A stretch of 64,000 nucleotides of DNA from Methylomonas sp. LL1 (GCF_015711015.1 NZ_CP064652.1:1-64000); one strand, 5' to 3'; counted from the first letter of the stretch, positions 1 through 8,400 are shown. Made by a program: numbers and translations. The notes: a model not told the origin generated them from the letters alone.

Positions 1-1062
1 GTTGAATTCGTCCGGCCGATCCCACCACCTACCATCACGATTTGTCGCATACAGGCTCATGATCACTGATGTATCTTTTGGAATCCGTTGACCGCCTACG
101 GTAATTGTCTCCGCTGTGTCTCTACTAAGAGCAATTGCCTGCGGATATAAACGCAATGTCTCATAAAGTGCGGCCTTGGTGTAAGTCAACCGCTCCAACG
201 TTTCTGGCGTCAATGGAGCGTCTTCGAGTTCCATAATCTCACTAGTGATACGTTTATGGACAACCTCGTGCCTTCCTATGAGATAGAAGAACCATATCAA
301 CGTATTAACTGTAGTGTCTTGTCCGGCCAAGAATAGTGTCACCGCCTCATCCCTTAGTAATGCTCTCGACATCTGTGAGCCATTTCTATCTCGACCTTTC
401 ATCATTAGAGAAATTAACTCATGCCCATCCGGCCCGATTTCATCGATTTTCGACTCAACATAGCCCACGAATTGATTGATGGCTTTTTCCATTCTCCTAT
501 TTTGCAGGACAAAAAGCCGTTTGAGCTTTCCCTTGCCTAACGTCTCTGATAATAAATGGGGAAATAATCCCTTTACAATAGTGTCAATAGCCGCCATCAA
601 TAACTTTTCACTATTTGATGAATTAAGCCGGCCAAACATAACCTGAATCAGAATGCTTTGAATGATTGCTTTTAATTCTTCTGATATGTTTACTTTAGTC
701 GAACCATTGCTTTTAAGCCGCGCTACGGCATTTGCCGCTTCTTCCAGCATAATGCCGTGCCATTCTGCGATGGCTTGCTTTGTGAACATCGGTTGCATTA
801 GTCGGCGCTGGTTAGTCCATGTCTCACCCTTGCTATTAAAAAGTCCATCGCCGAACATAGGCTTTTTTGCTTCATAAAGCGAATCCCTATTCAAAAGCCC
901 TTTCGCTTCTTGATTGAATATTTCCTCATAATGTGCGGGATTTGACGTAAACAAAAGCCTCTTATTAAAAAAGCATGTTTGCACACAATCGCCGTATTTA
1001 TTGTGTATAGAGGTTAATGCGCCTGTGGGATTTGTTATTAGCCTAGCTAAGTAAATAAGCAC
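1..1062 (-). CDS. Cytochrome P450 (3' end outside the window)
   Basis: Heme-thiolate monooxygenase of unknown substrate. The minus-strand frame stays open to base 1. It shows the I-helix oxygen-activation motif AGQDTT, the K-helix ExxR as YETLRLYP, and the following region with TNRDGRWW and PDEFN before the edge. The heme-binding cysteine loop lies beyond the window and cannot be checked. The chosen start is a GTG at 1062-1060 that overlaps the TAG stop of the upstream TonB receptor (TAGTG), because no in-frame ATG precedes the conserved part. This arrangement implies translational coupling. The N-terminus is hydrophobic (LIYLARLI) and could be a short membrane anchor. Family membership is clear from motifs; the start and the CYP family are not. 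Confidence 0.85.
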   Translation of the reverse strand, partial: MLIYLARLITNPTGALTSIHNKYGDCVQTCFFNKRLLFTSNPAHYEEIFNQEAKGLLNRDSLYEAKKPMFGDGLFNSKGETWTNQRRLMQPMFTKQAIAEWHGIMLEEAANAVARLKSNGSTKVNISEELKAIIQSILIQVMFGRLNSSNSEKLLMAAIDTIVKGLFPHLLSETLGKGKLKRLFVLQNRRMEKAINQFVGYVESKIDEIGPDGHELISLMMKGRDRNGSQMSRALLRDEAVTLFLAGQDTTVNTLIWFFYLIGRHEVVHKRITSEIMELEDAPLTPETLERLTYTKAALYETLRLYPQAIALSRDTAETITVGGQRIPKDTSVIMSLYATNRDGRWWDRPDEFN

Positions 1063-3104
1063 TAGAATGTCACTTTCACTTGTCCAAGGACTGTTCGACC
1101 AAGAATCGCTTCATCACCAGGGAATAAAATAGGATTCAATGTTGGTTCTTTTAGAGTTGAATTAAAAATGTTGTTTACTCTAAATGTTAATTCAAGTGGT
1201 TTCGTGATCTTCGTTGATAATGTTAGCCCAGCCGTAAAATAGCCAGCTAAATTCCCACGAGGATCATCGGACGGCCTCTTCCGTTCGCCGATCCAATTTA
1301 ATTGGGTCCCTACTGCCCAGTTATCTGTAATGTCCCAGTTTATCAAGCCTTTTGCCATATGCTCCGGCATTAGGCCTGTATAAGAAGTGGATGGCAGCCC
1401 GTGATAACTGTAGCTAACGGCTACGTTCACATTACTATTTATCATGTATTTTGTTTCAGTTTCAAAGCCAATCCCATCAATTGGGGCGCTATTTCGAAAG
1501 CCGACCGGGGTGATACTAGTTGAATTAGTAGATGTGATTAAGTTCTCTTGCTTAAACCAGTAAACATTAGCAGAAGTTATTAAATCAGACGCCCATTTGT
1601 TTTCAACCTGGAATTCTACTGTATTTACAGTCTCCGGCCTTACTATAGTGCCCGGAATCAGTGGTAGATTTTTCTCAAGAAACGAAGGTGGTCGAAACGC
1701 TCGGCTATATAATATTTTTGTTGTCAGGTTCAAATTGACATTCCACACCAGAGCAATGCGCGGGCTATAACCAGGCGATACATCAGAATAATAATCGTAG
1801 CGAAAGCCAGTGGTTAGATACCAGTCTGGTGCAAAATTCCACTCGTCCTGAATCAGCGCATAGTAGTTTGTTCTTTCTTTCGACGCTAACAATGGATCTC
1901 TTCCAAATACCGACGCCTCAGTTAATGGAATCCGCTGGGCAAAGAATGGAGTTATGATGTAATTAATTTTGTCGGTGCCGTCGGAAATCCAGTTATAAAT
2001 AAGACCCGTGCCGCCTGTGATGGTATGTTTGTTGAATCCAATATAGTTAAGCTGCGTAGTAATTCCTGTTGTACCTTGGAATCCAGATACGATATTCCTT
2101 GCCCCTAATGGTAATAATCCACCGAACGTACCTGCCGGTAATAGATTTACATCGGTACTTGGATTCTGTCCTAAAAAATACAGCGACGTTGTATTAGAAA
2201 GCCCGTCGGTGATTTTGTTATTTAAAGACAGATCAATATTGTAAATGTCATTATTTGTTCCGCCCGTGTTATCCAGCGCATACGCGGCGCCAATACCGGT
2301 TTCTACATTGTAAAACCCTTGATACCCCGCTCTGAGCCGGATCAAATCCTTATAGGCCACGTCTATCCGAGCGTCAATATCTTCCCGCCCGTTATTAGTA
2401 AATCCCGGTGCGTTAGATGCATGCGTTCCAAATTGGTTATCTATAACCGTCTGTGCGTCTTGGTTAACCCGCCCTCTAAAACCATTAGTACTGCCGCCTT
2501 GGAATGCTAGGCTGTATTCTAAGTCGCCATGTTCGCTACCGTATTCAGCCCAACCTTCATAAGTATCCTGATTCCCAACGAATCCGCCGGCATCGCCACC
2601 TTTTAGTTCCCTTCCGGTTTTCAAAACAATATTGATAACCCCGGCCATCGCATCGCCGCCATAAAGCATTGAACCTGGCCCTCTAATTATCTCTATGTGA
2701 GAAATGTTTTTGACCGGCATATTCCACTCAAATGGTTTTCCACCAAACAATGTGTTTCGTAGAGGAATACCATTTATCAAAATTAATACTTGCGAATTTG
2801 ATTCCGACGCAATACCACGGAAACCAATTACGTTGGTACCATTACGGGCGCTGCTAATATGTACACCAGGCAAATATTCAAGAACATCTGTTATTCGTCT
2901 CGCCCCAATCCTATCAATATCTTGGCTAGTCAACACGGACGTAACACTAGGGCTTAGGCTTTGCGGCAACGGGTGACCTGATGCTATAGATTGCATTTGA
3001 TCAGACCCGTAAATCAACCCGAGATCATCGTCTGTTTCTGCGAATACGTTTTGTGTTAGACCAAAACATATCATCAGATACTTCACTGATTGGGATGGAT
3101 TCAT
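1062..3104 (-). CDS. TonB-dependent outer membrane receptor
   Basis: Outer membrane beta-barrel receptor, 680 residues, that would import a scarce ligand with energy from TonB-ExbBD. It has an N-terminal signal-like segment ending near VFAE, then a plug domain with SVTSVLTSQDIDRIGARR, LEYLPGVHIS, INGIPLR and IEIIRGPGSMLYGGDAMAGVINI. A long barrel follows and ends in the C-terminal phenylalanine expected of outer membrane proteins. There is no N-terminal signalling extension, so it is not a FecA-type transducer. The ligand is unknown; sequence motifs alone do not separate siderophore from vitamin or other receptors. It lies 22 bases after a small unknown gene and its stop overlaps the start of a cytochrome P450, so the three look like one operon. 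Confidence 0.9.
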   Translation of the reverse strand: MNPSQSVKYLMICFGLTQNVFAETDDDLGLIYGSDQMQSIASGHPLPQSLSPSVTSVLTSQDIDRIGARRITDVLEYLPGVHISSARNGTNVIGFRGIASESNSQVLILINGIPLRNTLFGGKPFEWNMPVKNISHIEIIRGPGSMLYGGDAMAGVINIVLKTGRELKGGDAGGFVGNQDTYEGWAEYGSEHGDLEYSLAFQGGSTNGFRGRVNQDAQTVIDNQFGTHASNAPGFTNNGREDIDARIDVAYKDLIRLRAGYQGFYNVETGIGAAYALDNTGGTNNDIYNIDLSLNNKITDGLSNTTSLYFLGQNPSTDVNLLPAGTFGGLLPLGARNIVSGFQGTTGITTQLNYIGFNKHTITGGTGLIYNWISDGTDKINYIITPFFAQRIPLTEASVFGRDPLLASKERTNYYALIQDEWNFAPDWYLTTGFRYDYYSDVSPGYSPRIALVWNVNLNLTTKILYSRAFRPPSFLEKNLPLIPGTIVRPETVNTVEFQVENKWASDLITSANVYWFKQENLITSTNSTSITPVGFRNSAPIDGIGFETETKYMINSNVNVAVSYSYHGLPSTSYTGLMPEHMAKGLINWDITDNWAVGTQLNWIGERKRPSDDPRGNLAGYFTAGLTLSTKITKPLELTFRVNNIFNSTLKEPTLNPILFPGDEAILGRTVLGQVKVTF

Positions 3105-3126
3105 GGTAACAAATGGTTAAAAGTTG

Positions 3127-3453
3127 TTAACTTTGATCTATTACGATATTTAATTCATTGCCGATTGGATCAATTGCTTCTTCAGATGGTGCGAACGTGA
3201 GTCTTATAGGTATTGATAAATCTTTGTAAGTATCTCTAAGGTATCGAAACAGTGTATCCAATGTAGACCACTCGCGTACTTTCTTGCGATAAGACACTAA
3301 CAAAAATGCCCCGTCCTTCCATGTCAATCTTACAACTATTCGATACTTTTTATTTAGATCCTGAATAATATTGATCTCTCTTACGGCTTTAGTTTTAAAA
3401 AACTCAACAAGCTCGGCTTCCTCTATATTGTATGTATTGTTTGGATACTCCAT
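3127..3453 (-). CDS. Conserved-looking small protein, unknown function
   Basis: A 108-residue soluble protein that I do not recognise with certainty. It alternates beta-like and charged stretches (REINIIQDLNKKYRIVVRLTW, then LLVSYRKKVREW, then LDTLFRYLRDTYKDL). This resembles short plasmid proteins often found near partition or conjugation genes, but I cannot name the family. It is the first gene of a minus-strand cluster with the TonB receptor and the P450, 22 bases upstream of the receptor. No signal peptide or membrane segment is visible. The start ATG at 3453 is the only one before the conserved-looking core. Confidence 0.6.
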   Translation of the reverse strand: MEYPNNTYNIEEAELVEFFKTKAVREINIIQDLNKKYRIVVRLTWKDGAFLLVSYRKKVREWSTLDTLFRYLRDTYKDLSIPIRLTFAPSEEAIDPIGNELNIVIDQS

Positions 3454-3666
3454 TACGTTTTGCCAGATACTGTGAATTTAAGATAAATACCGCTGAACCA
3501 AGTTGGTAGCAATATAACATGTTTTTTTGCGACAGTTAGTCAGATAGTTCATTGCATTATTGATGTTTTTACTTCCACTCTCTATGTACACACCTTCACC
3601 TTGACTAGCCAATTGGTCGGCAACGCACAAGAGAGCTGTTCATCGTGCCCATGTTTCTCGTCTCGA

Positions 3667-3681
3667 TTTTAGCCGCTAAAA
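3667..3681. promoter_or_regulatory. KorB operator before rep
   Basis: TTTTAGCCGCTAAAA, containing the 13-bp IncP KorB operator TTTAGCSGCTAAA. It lies 18 bp upstream of the -35 box of the rep promoter. This is the same placement as KorB sites next to KorA-regulated promoters in RK2. Confidence 0.9.
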
Positions 3682-3698
3682 TCTCGCTCAAATCATGT

Positions 3699-3728
3699 TT
3701 GACTTGCGCCTATTAGTTAAGCTAAACT
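3699..3728 (+). promoter_or_regulatory. rep promoter with KorA-type operator
   Basis: TTGACT at 3699-3704, an 18-bp spacer, and TAAACT at 3723-3728. The dyad GTTAAGCTAAAC at 3716-3727 covers the -10 box and differs by one base from the RK2 KorA operator GTTTAGCTAAAC. The layout is nearly identical to the korA promoter at 8295-8323, so KorA and KorB probably repress rep together. The remaining bases from 3454 to 3772 show no gene. Confidence 0.8.
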
Positions 3729-3772
3729 CTACGCACGTACTATCGCGTTACCTACTTTGACGGGACTTATAC

Positions 3773-4936
3773 ATGTCGAAAGGCAATCAGCTTACATTTT
3801 TGGACAATAGCCAAGACGCTCTAACGCCTAAACATGAGCCTATTCCTATTGCAAAAAAGAAACCAGCCAAAAAACGAATCTCCCCTCATAAGCCAGTTCC
3901 TCCAGATGCTTACTCCAATCATCAGCTATGCCTGTTTCAAGATTTCTTGGCTAACACCAACGATGAACGCGATCAATTAGGCAATGCATTCGATCTTTGG
4001 GACAGTGTTCCGCGCTTTTCAATCACACGTAAACGACAAGAAGAAATGCGGCTTCCTAGCGGCGCATTACCCATTTGCACTATCGACTTCAAATATAGAG
4101 GTAATGAATTTAAGATTCTTATACGACCAGCGAGGCTAAAAGATCCTATCACTGGAGAAGAAAAAGAACATTATCCTGGAGCACGTGAGGAACTTGTCGA
4201 GCATGCGTTACGAAAAATCGCTGTTGACGACGGATTTTATGATGTTGACGGCTTTCGTTCTGGATGCCGATTTACGTTACACCGGTTGCGTACCCATCTA
4301 GCTGATCAAGGGCATACCCTCCGTTACGATGAACTAACAGAAGCGTTAGACATATTATCTCTTAGCAACATCGACATTCAAGGAGAGACAGACGATGCCG
4401 AGGTTTGCTACACACGGATGAACTATCTTTCCTTACTTGCGAGAGTGAGTAAAAAGGACCATTCCGTAAACAACTCACAGGACTCGAAATGGCTAATCCA
4501 ATTTCATCCTCTTATAACTAACAGCATTTCAAATCTGACCTATAGGCAATTCAATTATCGTAGATTGATGAAATGCAGGACTCAACTATCGAGATGGTTA
4601 ATCTCCCAATTGGTTCTCAAATACACTCAAGCCTCTTTAACTAATAACTTCATAATGCGGTATAGCACAATCAAGCGAGACAGCGCCTTGCTTGAAGGCT
4701 ATAAACGCGAACGTGATGCCATAGCTACTCTTGACGCTTCTTGGGATGAACTGAAATCTCTCGGTGTTTTGACGAGTTACACCAAAGCAGAAGAACGTGG
4801 AAAACGGGCTAAGATCGTTGACGTTGTTTATACAATATTCCCATCGCCACAATTTACGGCCGAACAAAAAGCATCAAATAGGCGCTTGATCAACGCAAAG
4901 AAATCTATCGAAGAGGGAATTAGAAAAATTCGATAG
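3773..4936 (+). CDS. Plasmid replication initiator protein
   Basis: Probable iteron-binding initiator, 387 residues, that would open the adjacent origin and recruit host replication proteins. The first 70 residues are basic and disordered-looking (AKKKPAKKR), followed by a core with SVPRFSITRKRQEEMRLP, FTLHRLRTHLADQG and the segment FNYRRLMKCRTQLSRWL. This fits the two winged-helix plan of iteron initiators. It does not look like RK2 TrfA by eye, although the surrounding control genes are IncP-like. The role is supported mainly by position: it is directly followed by eleven direct repeats. Its promoter carries KorA and KorB operators. The start ATG follows a poor ribosome site, which may keep synthesis low. 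Confidence 0.8.
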   Translation: MSKGNQLTFLDNSQDALTPKHEPIPIAKKKPAKKRISPHKPVPPDAYSNHQLCLFQDFLANTNDERDQLGNAFDLWDSVPRFSITRKRQEEMRLPSGALPICTIDFKYRGNEFKILIRPARLKDPITGEEKEHYPGAREELVEHALRKIAVDDGFYDVDGFRSGCRFTLHRLRTHLADQGHTLRYDELTEALDILSLSNIDIQGETDDAEVCYTRMNYLSLLARVSKKDHSVNNSQDSKWLIQFHPLITNSISNLTYRQFNYRRLMKCRTQLSRWLISQLVLKYTQASLTNNFIMRYSTIKRDSALLEGYKRERDAIATLDASWDELKSLGVLTSYTKAEERGKRAKIVDVVYTIFPSPQFTAEQKASNRRLINAKKSIEEGIRKIR

Positions 4937-4938
4937 AT

Positions 4939-5793
4939 CCAGGGGGAATCGGTCGCGGGTTTACAAGATACAGGGGGAATAGGTCGCGGGTTCGTACTCG
5001 CTCGCCATAAATAAGCAAAAATCTAAACATCAAAAATTCCTTCTTGATCATTATTTGGCGTTTACAACGGATAGGGTAATTCATTTTTCAATCAGTAAGG
5101 GGATCTACTCTGTCAACCAACGCAAAAGGGGAATAGGTCGCGGGTTGTAACCCACTCCCCCCCGGGGGGAATAGGTCGCGCTGTCGGGAAAAATTCAGGG
5201 GGAATAGGTCGCGGAAGTCAGGGGGGATAGGTCGCGGGTCATTTTGAGGCCCTGATTTCCATCAAATTTGCTCAATGCGTCCAGGGGGAATAGGTCGCGG
5301 ATTGATGGAATGGTGGGGGGAATAGGTCGCGGAATCATAAAAACCCAGGGGGAATAGGTCGCGGGTAAGTGGCAATGAAAAATACACACAATTTTGATAC
5401 TCAATTCGCCCAAATAATTGCAACATTTTTCGATCACTGTAAGGGGAATAGGTCGCGGGTTAAATTTTCAAGACGTTGATTATATTAGCGAAATGCAACG
5501 TTTTCGCCGCCTTATTACTTATAAGCCTTATATAGCCTTTTTTTTAACCGTATAGCTAAGAGAATGTAGAGTCATGCAGTCCAGGACCTTATCTTGAACT
5601 ATTTGCACATGGTCCGCAAAAAAATTGGTCTGTTTGGGGAAATCAGCCAGATGATAACTATCCCGACTGGCCGCCTACTCCAATCATTCTCAATCTGATA
5701 AGGAAGGAGATAACCCAGGTAAGTCGGTAACATCTAACGCTAATACTTGAACAAATAAGTATTTCGAGAACTCAGGGGGAATAGGTCGCGGGT
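4939..5793 (+). repeat. oriV: Origin of replication with eleven direct iterons
   Basis: A unit close to AGGGGGAATAGGTCGCGGGT occurs at about 4939, 4971, 5126, 5163, 5196, 5219, 5282, 5315, 5346, 5441 and 5773, all in the same orientation. The first has AATCGG instead of AATAGG, the sixth lacks one A, and the fourth, fifth, seventh and eighth lose the final GGT. Several neighbours start 31-33 bp apart, near three helical turns, which would put bound initiator on one face. The stretch 5461-5570 is AT-rich (for example the run around 5527-5545) and is the likely melting region. No clear consensus DnaA box was found by eye. No gene is credible in 4937-5849. Confidence 0.88.
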
Positions 5794-5849
5794 TTGCGCG
5801 ATTATTATGTAAAGGACTTTGACAATCAGTTAAGGTAACTCTTGATAGA

Positions 5850-5878
5850 TTGACAGATAGGACATATTGCCCTATTCT
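5850..5878 (+). promoter_or_regulatory. klcB-korC promoter with degenerate KorC operator
   Basis: TTGACA at 5850-5855, a 17-bp spacer, and TATTCT at 5873-5878. The spacer holds TAGGACATATTGCCCTA at 5858-5874, an imperfect form of the KorC operator. A conserved 45-base leader follows up to the klcB start. Confidence 0.75.
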
Positions 5879-5927
5879 TTCCACCAAAGGCCGGGCAATT
5901 TGCCAAGGTCAATTACCGGAGAATCCG

Positions 5928-6899
5928 ATGTCCACAGCCGTATCAATCATTAGTAATATAAATTCCTTTATCGCTAATACGCCAGAACTAACATCAATAC
6001 CCGACGATCAACAAACGGCACTACTTAAAGCATACGAGGCTGTACGCATAATTCACGCTACTATCATATGCAATGACAACATCCCACTGCGTGAACAAAA
6101 TATAATTCTGCATAGAGCAATCGAGTGGAAGTTAAACGGCGGGACATTATCAGGATCACGAAAAGACCAAAGCTCTGCGGGCTACTTAATAGAAAATTAT
6201 TGTCGATGTACGCCTGGCGTCATTCCTATGTGGAGTCAACGAGGTGAATTTGTAATTACACTGAAGGGTATTCAGGTAATCGTCAAGTACACACCAAGTT
6301 TTTTTGCGTCAACTGATCAAGTCAAAATCCACGGTCATTTTGAATTCATTGCTGTAAAAAAAGACGAACCGTTTATATCTGAAACTGGTTATAAATCTCA
6401 TTTCGATAACATTTACCCTGGAAAATGTGTCGATGAAGCGGCTGTAATTATTTTCTCGTCATACTTGAAGGAGAAAAAAACTCACGTTTCTAATAAATTG
6501 AGCCAAGACTCGCCTATTCCAAAGTGGGCCAAACCTTACATAGTTCCTGATTCACATGAATTTGTAGAAGCAATTCTTCCAAGACACCAAGCCTTTCAGG
6601 TCAAGAAATGGGCCAATGAGGCCGCAAAAAAACTAACCGATTATCGAAATGCAGAAATCATTAAACACCAAAGAGAAATTATCAAAGTTGGATCTCGATG
6701 CAGGATCATCGAGACACGATTTCCGAAAGAGCTTGGCAACATCGTTATAATTTCAAAAACAAGCGAAACCTGTGTATTCGCTTATGACGATAAACCAGTA
6801 CGGTATAGGATAAACGCGAGAGGCAGGAAAGTTGTTGCATCAGACCCGAAGTGCGTCCAGTCACTATATGGATACGATCAACTTCAACTTCTACAATGA
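5928..6899 (+). CDS. klcB: KlcB-like protein with KorA-type C-terminal domain
   Basis: A 323-residue protein of the klc operon. Residues near 215-235 carry LPRHQAFQVKKWANEA, which matches the KorA dimerisation segment LPRHQAYQVRKWAKEA encoded at 8660-8705 of this same plasmid. In IncP plasmids the KorA C-terminal domain is shared with TrbA and KlcB. That, and its place just before korC, supports the name. The rest has no motif I can assign; the tail is rich in basic and beta-like stretches. The start at 5928 follows GGAGA in the repeated leader; the open frame extends further upstream through the promoter, which argues against a longer protein. It could form mixed dimers with KorA (inference). 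Confidence 0.65.
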   Translation: MSTAVSIISNINSFIANTPELTSIPDDQQTALLKAYEAVRIIHATIICNDNIPLREQNIILHRAIEWKLNGGTLSGSRKDQSSAGYLIENYCRCTPGVIPMWSQRGEFVITLKGIQVIVKYTPSFFASTDQVKIHGHFEFIAVKKDEPFISETGYKSHFDNIYPGKCVDEAAVIIFSSYLKEKKTHVSNKLSQDSPIPKWAKPYIVPDSHEFVEAILPRHQAFQVKKWANEAAKKLTDYRNAEIIKHQREIIKVGSRCRIIETRFPKELGNIVIISKTSETCVFAYDDKPVRYRINARGRKVVASDPKCVQSLYGYDQLQLLQ

Positions 6900-6907
6900 T
6901 CTTTCGA

Positions 6908-6922
6908 TTTTAGCCGCTAAAA
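6908..6922. promoter_or_regulatory. KorB operator between klcB and korC
   Basis: TTTTAGCCGCTAAAA nine bases after the klcB stop and 36 bases before the korC start. It is not next to a recognisable promoter, so it would act at a distance or through KorB spreading. Confidence 0.85.
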
Positions 6923-6957
6923 TCAATGACCCTAACGAAAACGATGGCATTTACAAA

Positions 6958-7284
6958 ATGAACAATGAACCAGATACAACAGTAAAGCGAAGATATTCAT
7001 CAACTCCTTTTGATGGGAAAGTAGTTGAAATCCGTCCTGAATGCTTAACGCCTTTTAGCGAGCATTGGTGTGTGCCGACCGGTGACGAGGTTCGGGAAAT
7101 AATCCGCAGAACTGGGTTAACAGGTGGTCAGGTCGCTAAAAAAGTAGGGCTAACTGGCAATGGTGCCAGTAGAACAGTAAGAAGATGGATTAGTGGGGAA
7201 ACTGACATTTCCTATGCTATCTGGGGTATTTTATGCGACATTGCCGGTATCCAAGCGATATGGCGGGAAAGAGAAGGAGATTAA
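6958..7284 (+). CDS. korC: KorC-like transcriptional repressor
   Basis: DNA-binding repressor of the klc/kle type operons, 108 residues from the ATG at 6958. The core RPECLTPFSEHWCVPTGDEV, then REIIRRTGLTGGQVAKKVGL and SRTVRRWISGE, forms a helix-turn-helix and matches what I recall of RK2 KorC; RK2 KorC is shorter (about 85 residues). Three promoters in the window carry its operator type: klcB, klcA and the promoter at 11431, so autoregulation is expected. It follows klcB by 58 bases and is probably co-transcribed. An upstream start is possible, but it would overlap klcB and lacks a better ribosome site. Confidence 0.82.
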   Translation: MNNEPDTTVKRRYSSTPFDGKVVEIRPECLTPFSEHWCVPTGDEVREIIRRTGLTGGQVAKKVGLTGNGASRTVRRWISGETDISYAIWGILCDIAGIQAIWREREGD

Positions 7285-7332
7285 ACACCAAAAATAGAGG
7301 TTTTACTTGTTAGGAGTGCCAAGCAATATAGC

Positions 7333-7361
7333 TTGACATATAGGGCATTATGCCCTATTAT
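7333..7361 (+). promoter_or_regulatory. klcA promoter with KorC operator
   Basis: TTGACA at 7333-7338, exactly 17 bp, TATTAT at 7356-7361. The spacer contains the near-perfect palindrome TAGGGCATTATGCCCTA (7341-7357), one base from the RK2 KorC operator. The conserved leader follows at 7366-7410. Confidence 0.9.
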
Positions 7362-7410
7362 TTCCATCGAAGGCCGGGCATTTCGCCAAGGTCATTTACC
7401 GGAGATTCCG

Positions 7411-7806
7411 ATGAGCATTACTGCAACTGTTGTTGAAGTGGTTGAACGTAACAACTTCCTGCCAACCTATTTCAAAGAAAAATTTTGTCTAGGGGAAACA
7501 CTGATTTATTCCTTTATGGACAAACTATTTGCAGAATATTCCGGCGGTTATTGGGAGTTCTTTAAGCTTTCAAATGGTGGCTTTTATATGGCTCCTACAG
7601 GCTATGAGAAGATCACATGTAATGCCGATAATGGTTTTTGTGGTGAAATGTCGGGAGATGCCGCTGGTATTGTGGCGACTCTTTATACGCTTAACGTAAT
7701 TGCAAATAAGACAGAGCAAGATCACTTTATAGAAATGTACTATCGGTTGATCGATTACATTTCTGTTCACGATGAAAGTGGCAAGATATATGCCGCAATT
7801 GATTGA
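7411..7806 (+). CDS. klcA: KlcA/ArdB-type antirestriction protein
   Basis: Antirestriction protein of 131 residues, expected to inhibit type I restriction of the host so that the incoming plasmid survives. Family signatures are NFLPTYFKEKF, GETLIYSFMDKLF, YSGGYWEFFKLSNGGFYMAP, and SGDAAGIVATLYTLNVIA. The start at 7411 follows GGAGA in the leader shared with klcB and the gene at 11509; the frame remains open upstream through the promoter but those residues are not protein-like. It stands alone behind its own KorC-regulated promoter. In RK2 klcA heads the klcA-klcB-korC operon, so the order here is rearranged. Confidence 0.88.
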   Translation: MSITATVVEVVERNNFLPTYFKEKFCLGETLIYSFMDKLFAEYSGGYWEFFKLSNGGFYMAPTGYEKITCNADNGFCGEMSGDAAGIVATLYTLNVIANKTEQDHFIEMYYRLIDYISVHDESGKIYAAID

Positions 7807-7859
7807 GTATTCATAAGTAACGAATATCCCATTTATTGCGGAGGTAGAAGATGATAGGT

Positions 7860-7880
7860 AGCCCCGGCATAACCGGGGCT
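7860..7880 (+). terminator. GC-rich hairpin after klcA
   Basis: Eight-pair stem AGCCCCGG/CCGGGGCT with loop CATAA, 54 bases after the klcA stop and before kleE. No T tract follows, so it may act as an attenuator or RNA stabiliser rather than a simple terminator. Confidence 0.5.
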
Positions 7881-7958
7881 TGCCGTGATGCTGTCACATT
7901 ACGGCACAGGCGCGGGCCTGACTGATAATTAAAACTTAATTTCGCAAAGGTGGTCAAT

Positions 7959-8279
7959 ATGTCAGCAAAACTTTATAAGTTTCCGGATGTAGGAAAGGAC
8001 CGCCCACATCAAGAAAATGTTCGCAAAGCCACCGATCCTTTAGTCCATAGTTCTCCCCCATTTTTGCACCGATTAGTGCATATTGTCTGGTTAGCGCTTG
8101 CCATAGTTTGGCCAATCTTTAAATGGCTATTCGCCGTTGATGTTCTGTTTCAGTTCGTAAGGGCAATGTATTATCACAATACACCTGGCGTGTTCGCTGG
8201 AGTAACCGCTATGATTCATGCTTCATTGTTAATTGCTATTACTTACTTTGTGGAATTCTATGGTCCACGAAAATTTTAG
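7959..8279 (+). CDS. kleE: KleE-like small membrane protein
   Basis: A 106-residue inner membrane protein with a hydrophilic N-terminus (KLYKFPDVG), a hydrophobic segment around HIVWLALAIVWPIFKWLF, the stretch RAMYYHNTPGVFAG, and a second hydrophobic segment MIHASLLIAITYFV. This pattern and the sequence match KleE of IncP plasmids, whose role is linked to stable maintenance but is not well defined. The start ATG at 7959 follows AAAGGTGG. Its stop codon lies inside the KorB operator of the korA promoter, the close packing seen between kle and korA in IncP. Other kle genes (kleA-D, F) are not seen. Confidence 0.72.
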   Translation: MSAKLYKFPDVGKDRPHQENVRKATDPLVHSSPPFLHRLVHIVWLALAIVWPIFKWLFAVDVLFQFVRAMYYHNTPGVFAGVTAMIHASLLIAITYFVEFYGPRKF

Positions 8280-8288
8280 CCGCTAAAA
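8274..8288. promoter_or_regulatory. KorB operator of the korA-incC-korB promoter
   Basis: TTTTAGCCGCTAAAA, overlapping the kleE stop and ending 6 bp before the -35 box of the korA promoter. It corresponds to O_B1 of RK2 in position. Confidence 0.92.
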
Positions 8289-8294
8289 TCTCGT

Positions 8295-8345
8295 TTGACT
8301 CCGCCTATTAGTTAAGCTAAACTTTAGCCACGTGTTAAGCTAAAC
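8295..8345 (+). promoter_or_regulatory. korA promoter with two KorA-type operators
   Basis: TTGACT at 8295-8300, 17-bp spacer, TAAACT at 8318-8323. GTTAAGCTAAAC occurs at 8311-8322 over the -10 box and again at 8334-8345 just downstream, in the same register. The first mirrors the RK2 autoregulated korA promoter; the second copy suggests stronger or graded repression. Confidence 0.88.
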
Positions 8346-8400
8346 TCTTAACTCGCGACGGCTGTCACCGTCTTTCTTCAACAAGGCGCGGAGCATAAAC

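Noticed and set aside
4939-5793. CRISPR-like regular repeats
   Set aside because: Spacing is irregular and repeats touch or lie far apart; the unit and location after a replication gene fit iterons, and there are no cas genes.
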